Positions 61,416 to 64,000 of a stretch of 64,000 nucleotides of DNA are shown here, one piece after another. The position numbers were made by a program, and so were the translations under genes. Under the pieces are notes generated by a model that was not told the origin of the DNA, made no database searches, and worked only from the letters and a program-made list of their open reading frames with translations. The first letter of the stretch is position 1, and each line of letters starts with the position of its first letter. This DNA comes from Streptomyces sp. TP-A0356 (GTDB taxonomy: Bacteria; Actinomycetota; Actinomycetes; Streptomycetales; Streptomycetaceae), in the NCBI RefSeq assembly GCF_001417775.1, contig NZ_BBZJ01000021.1:248001-312000 (forward strand). Reading direction: 5' to 3'.

Positions 61416-63004
61416 CCGCCGACAGCACCGGCACGGCCGGGAGCACCGAGAGCACCAAGCGGGCCATCCGGCGCGCGCTCGTCAGCGTGTACGACAAGAC
61501 CGGGCTGGAGGAGCTCGCCCGCGGGCTCCACGAGGCCGGTGTGGAGCTCGTCTCCACCGGCTCCACCGCATCGAGGATCGCCGCCGCCGGCGTGCCCGTC
61601 ACCAAGGTCGAGGAGCTGACCGGCTTCCCCGAGTGCCTGGACGGCCGGGTCAAGACCCTGCACCCCAAGGTCCACGCGGGCATCCTCGCCGACCTTCGCC
61701 TGGACAGCCACCGGCAGCAGCTCGCCGAGCTGGGCGTCGAGCCGTTCGATCTCGTCGTCGTCAACCTCTACCCCTTCCGCGAGACCGTCGCCTCCGGGGC
61801 CTCCCCCGACGAGTGCGTCGAGCAGATCGACATCGGTGGCCCGTCGATGGTCCGCGCCGCCGCCAAGAACCACCCGTCCGTGGCCGTGGTCACCAGCCCC
61901 GAGCGGTACGCGGACGTGCTCGCGGCGGTCCGCGACGGCGGCTTCGACCTCACCGCGCGCAAGCGGCTCGCGGCCGAGGCCTTCCAGCACACCGCCTCGT
62001 ACGACGTCGCCGTGGCGTCCTGGTTCGCGTCCTCGTACGCGCCCGTCGACGAGTCCGTCTTCCCCGACTTCCTGGGCGTCACCTACGAGCGCAAGAACAC
62101 CCTGCGCTACGGCGAGAACCCGCACCAGCCCGCCGCCCTCTACGTCGACGGCAGTGGCGGCGGCCTGGCGGAGGCCGAGCAGCTGCACGGCAAGGAGATG
62201 TCGTACAACAACTACACGGACACGGACGCCGCGCGCCGTGCCGCGTACGACCACGACGAGCCCTGTGTCGCGATCATCAAGCACGCCAACCCCTGCGGCA
62301 TCGCGATCGGCGCGGACGTCGCCGAGGCGCACCGCAAGGCGCACGCCTGCGACCCGGTCTCCGCGTACGGCGGTGTCATCGCCGTCAACCGGCCGGTGAG
62401 CAAGGAGATGGCCGAGCAGGTCGCCGAGATCTTCACCGAGGTCATCGTCGCGCCGGACTACGAGGAAGGCGCGCTGGAGGCCCTCACCAAGAAGAAGAAC
62501 ATCCGGGTGCTGAGGGCGCCGAACGGTCCGGAGAACCCGGCCGAGATCAAGCAGATCGACGGCGGTGCGCTCCTCCAGGTCACCGACCGCCTCCAGGCCG
62601 ACGGCGACGACCCCGCCAACTGGACCCTGGCGACGGGCGAGGCGCTCGGCCCCGACGAGCTCGAGGAGCTCGCCTTCGCCTGGCGTGCCTGCCGCGCCGT
62701 CAAGTCCAACGCCATCCTGCTCGCCAAGGACGGTGCCTCCGTCGGCGTGGGCATGGGCCAGGTCAACCGCGTGGACTCCTGCAAGCTCGCCGTGGAGCGG
62801 GCCAGCGAGGAGCGGGCGCGTGGTTCGTACGCCGCCTCGGACGCCTTCTTCCCCTTCCCCGACGGGCCGGAGATCCTGATCGCCGCGGGCGTCAAGGCCA
62901 TCGTCCAGCCCGGCGGCTCGATCCGTGACGAGCAGGTCGTTCAGGCGGCGCAGCAGGCGGGCGTCACCATGTACTTCACGGGCACGCGCCACTTCTTCCA
63001 CTGA
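61412..63004 (+). CDS. purH: Bifunctional AICAR transformylase/IMP cyclohydrolase
   Basis: Last two steps of IMP synthesis. The 530-residue protein has an N-terminal IMP cyclohydrolase domain (RRALVSVYDKTGLEELARGL, STGSTASRIAAAG, NLYPF) to about 195. The transformylase domain follows, with LRYGENPHQPAALYVD, a catalytic Lys-His pair in AIIKHANPCGIAIG and the final GVTMYFTGTRHFFH. GTG start overlaps the purN stop. A long perfect hairpin terminates the unit. Confidence 0.97.
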   Translation: MTADSTGTAGSTESTKRAIRRALVSVYDKTGLEELARGLHEAGVELVSTGSTASRIAAAGVPVTKVEELTGFPECLDGRVKTLHPKVHAGILADLRLDSHRQQLAELGVEPFDLVVVNLYPFRETVASGASPDECVEQIDIGGPSMVRAAAKNHPSVAVVTSPERYADVLAAVRDGGFDLTARKRLAAEAFQHTASYDVAVASWFASSYAPVDESVFPDFLGVTYERKNTLRYGENPHQPAALYVDGSGGGLAEAEQLHGKEMSYNNYTDTDAARRAAYDHDEPCVAIIKHANPCGIAIGADVAEAHRKAHACDPVSAYGGVIAVNRPVSKEMAEQVAEIFTEVIVAPDYEEGALEALTKKKNIRVLRAPNGPENPAEIKQIDGGALLQVTDRLQADGDDPANWTLATGEALGPDELEELAFAWRACRAVKSNAILLAKDGASVGVGMGQVNRVDSCKLAVERASEERARGSYAASDAFFPFPDGPEILIAAGVKAIVQPGGSIRDEQVVQAAQQAGVTMYFTGTRHFFH

Positions 63005-63015
63005 GCGGACGGCGC

Positions 63016-63062
63016 AACGGCCTCCGCCCCCAGGGCCTTCTGGTCGAGGGGCGGAGGCCGTT
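63016..63062. terminator. Terminator after purH
   Basis: AACGGCCTCCGCCCC (63016-63030) pairs perfectly with GGGGCGGAGGCCGTT (63048-63062), a 15-bp stem, followed by GTCATCTC. It also serves the convergent RDD gene. Confidence 0.85.
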
Positions 63063-63105
63063 GTCATCTCACGTGCGCGTCAACCGGCGGGCGGCCGGGG
63101 GAACT

Positions 63106-63762
63106 TCAGTTCTGCACGACCATGGTGCTCGCCGCCTTGTCGTGCCAGCCCTGCTGGCGGCCCGACTTGTCCCAGAACGGGGACAGGTAGACCAGCAGCT
63201 GCCCGATACCGCAGGCGAGGCTGCCGACCATCGGGATGATCCAGCGGATGAACGAGGAGCCCAGGCCCGGCTTCTGGCCCGTATCGGCCTTCACCACGCG
63301 AAGTCCGACGGCCATCTTGCCCAGGGTCGCTCCCACCAGGCCGACCATCAGCCACTCGTAGAGCAGGCCGCAGACCGCGAGGGCACCGACCACCGCGCCG
63401 GCCGCGGCGACGATGTTGCCGCTGGCGTTGTTGATGCAGGTCTGGTAGTCGGCGGCGTTCGGGTCGCAGTTCTTGGCCGCGCCGACGGAGCCGGCGACGC
63501 CGGCGACGGAGAGGACGAGGTAGACGACGGAGAGGACGACGCCGTCGATGAGACGGGCGCCCAAACGGCGGCCCATCGAGGCGACCCGAGGAGCCCCACC
63601 GCCCGGGTACCCCGGCTGCTGCGGGTAGCCGTACCCCTGCTGCGGGATGCCACCGGGCGCCTGGGGGTAGCCGTAACCGGGCTGCCCCTGCTGCGGGTAG
63701 CCGTAGCCCTGCTGCGGGTTCTGCGGCTGACCGTACGGGCTGTTGGGCGAGCCGAAACTCAT
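63106..63762 (-). CDS. RDD family membrane protein
   Basis: A 218-residue protein. The N-terminal 60 residues are a Gly/Tyr/Pro/Gln-rich repeat (PQQGYGYPQQ-type units). The RDD domain starts with the conserved MGRRLGARLIDGVVLSVVYL (Arg-Asp pair RLID) and has three or four membrane helices, including VGATLGKMAVGLRVVKAD. RDD proteins are small transporters or scaffold proteins; the role of this one is unknown. GGAGG lies 9 nt before the ATG. Confidence 0.88.
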   Translation of the reverse strand: MSFGSPNSPYGQPQNPQQGYGYPQQGQPGYGYPQAPGGIPQQGYGYPQQPGYPGGGAPRVASMGRRLGARLIDGVVLSVVYLVLSVAGVAGSVGAAKNCDPNAADYQTCINNASGNIVAAAGAVVGALAVCGLLYEWLMVGLVGATLGKMAVGLRVVKADTGQKPGLGSSFIRWIIPMVGSLACGIGQLLVYLSPFWDKSGRQQGWHDKAASTMVVQN

Positions 63763-64000
63763 GACGGGTTTCCTCCGTTGTACAAGCGGGGACGATGCGG
63801 ATTTTGCGCGGAGGAAACGTCAACGTACGAGCGGTTTGCCCCCCAACACGGACCGCGATACTGCGCCGTTCATCGTTGTAGGAGAGACGAGTCCTTGTCC
63901 AGTCGCATTTCCCAGGTGTTGTGCAAGTGCAACATCACTGATCATGGCCTGAAACGGACAGGAAGGACCAGGGCGGTGCCCGGATTGGAACCGGGGGCGG
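63763..64000. other. Upstream region of the RDD gene, no gene seen
   Basis: On the minus strand TTGACG (about 63824-63819) could be a -35 element, without a clear -10. Near 63916-63933 the plus strand reads GTTGTGCAAGTGCAACA, an imperfect inverted repeat that may be a regulator site. The last 30 bases contain a hairpin-like CCCGG..CCGGG with a 7-base loop that cannot be assigned. Confidence 0.4.

Noticed and set aside
63971..64000. Possible minus-strand tRNA 3' half running off the window
   Set aside because: CCCGG-TTCCAAT-CCGGG looks like a T arm, but position 57 would be C rather than a purine, the discriminator would be C, and no CCA follows. Not enough sequence to call.

Overview
This is a 64 kb piece of a Streptomyces chromosome core. 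The evidence is very high GC, third-position-GC codon use, leaderless and GTG starts, a class E sortase (LAxTG) anchor, and a gene order that from memory follows the guaB-to-purH segment of S. coelicolor (about SCO4770 to SCO4815). I see no prophage, insertion sequence, CRISPR array, rRNA gene or biosynthetic cluster.

Layout. 1-5.5 kb: end of guaB, the GuaB3-type paralogue, a nucleotide-sugar dehydrogenase homologue lacking its catalytic Cys, and glpD. 5.6-17.2 kb: a serine hydrolase facing five consecutive membrane kinase genes; four look active and the second is a pseudokinase with a large insertion. 17.3-23.4 kb: succinate-semialdehyde dehydrogenase, a cholesterol-oxidase-like flavoenzyme with a four-Cys motif, a sortase-anchored surface protein and a membrane protein of unknown role. 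23.4-26.3 kb: a chorismate mutase preceded by what looks like a Phe/Tyr attenuator, then guaA. 26.3-31 kb: small metabolic and membrane genes. 31-35 kb: a LiaFSR-like envelope-stress module (PspC/LiaF-like protein, PspC-histidine kinase, NarL regulator). 35-43.4 kb: NlpC/P60 and M23 cell-wall hydrolases, a SLAC1/TDT transporter, pcrA and a lipase. 44 kb: icmB.

44.8-53 kb holds the most system-like uncharacterised block. Two operons diverge around a 12-bp palindrome: SWIM zinc finger plus DUF5691 on the minus strand, and MoxR AAA+ ATPase, DUF5682 and VWA protein on the plus strand with ATGA couplings. 53-54.4 kb carries a frameshifted 11-residue-repeat gene and the control region of sucCD. 54.4-64 kb: sucCD, a fused XRE/sigma-like/membrane regulator, DUF6350 protein, purN-purH and an RDD protein.

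Together the genes cover guanine nucleotide and purine synthesis, the TCA cycle, aromatic amino-acid branch control, cell-wall remodelling and envelope signalling. The leads most worth following are the chorismate mutase leader, the MoxR/VWA/DUF5682/SWIM/DUF5691 locus, the pseudokinase, and the two dehydrogenase-family proteins with replaced catalytic cysteines.
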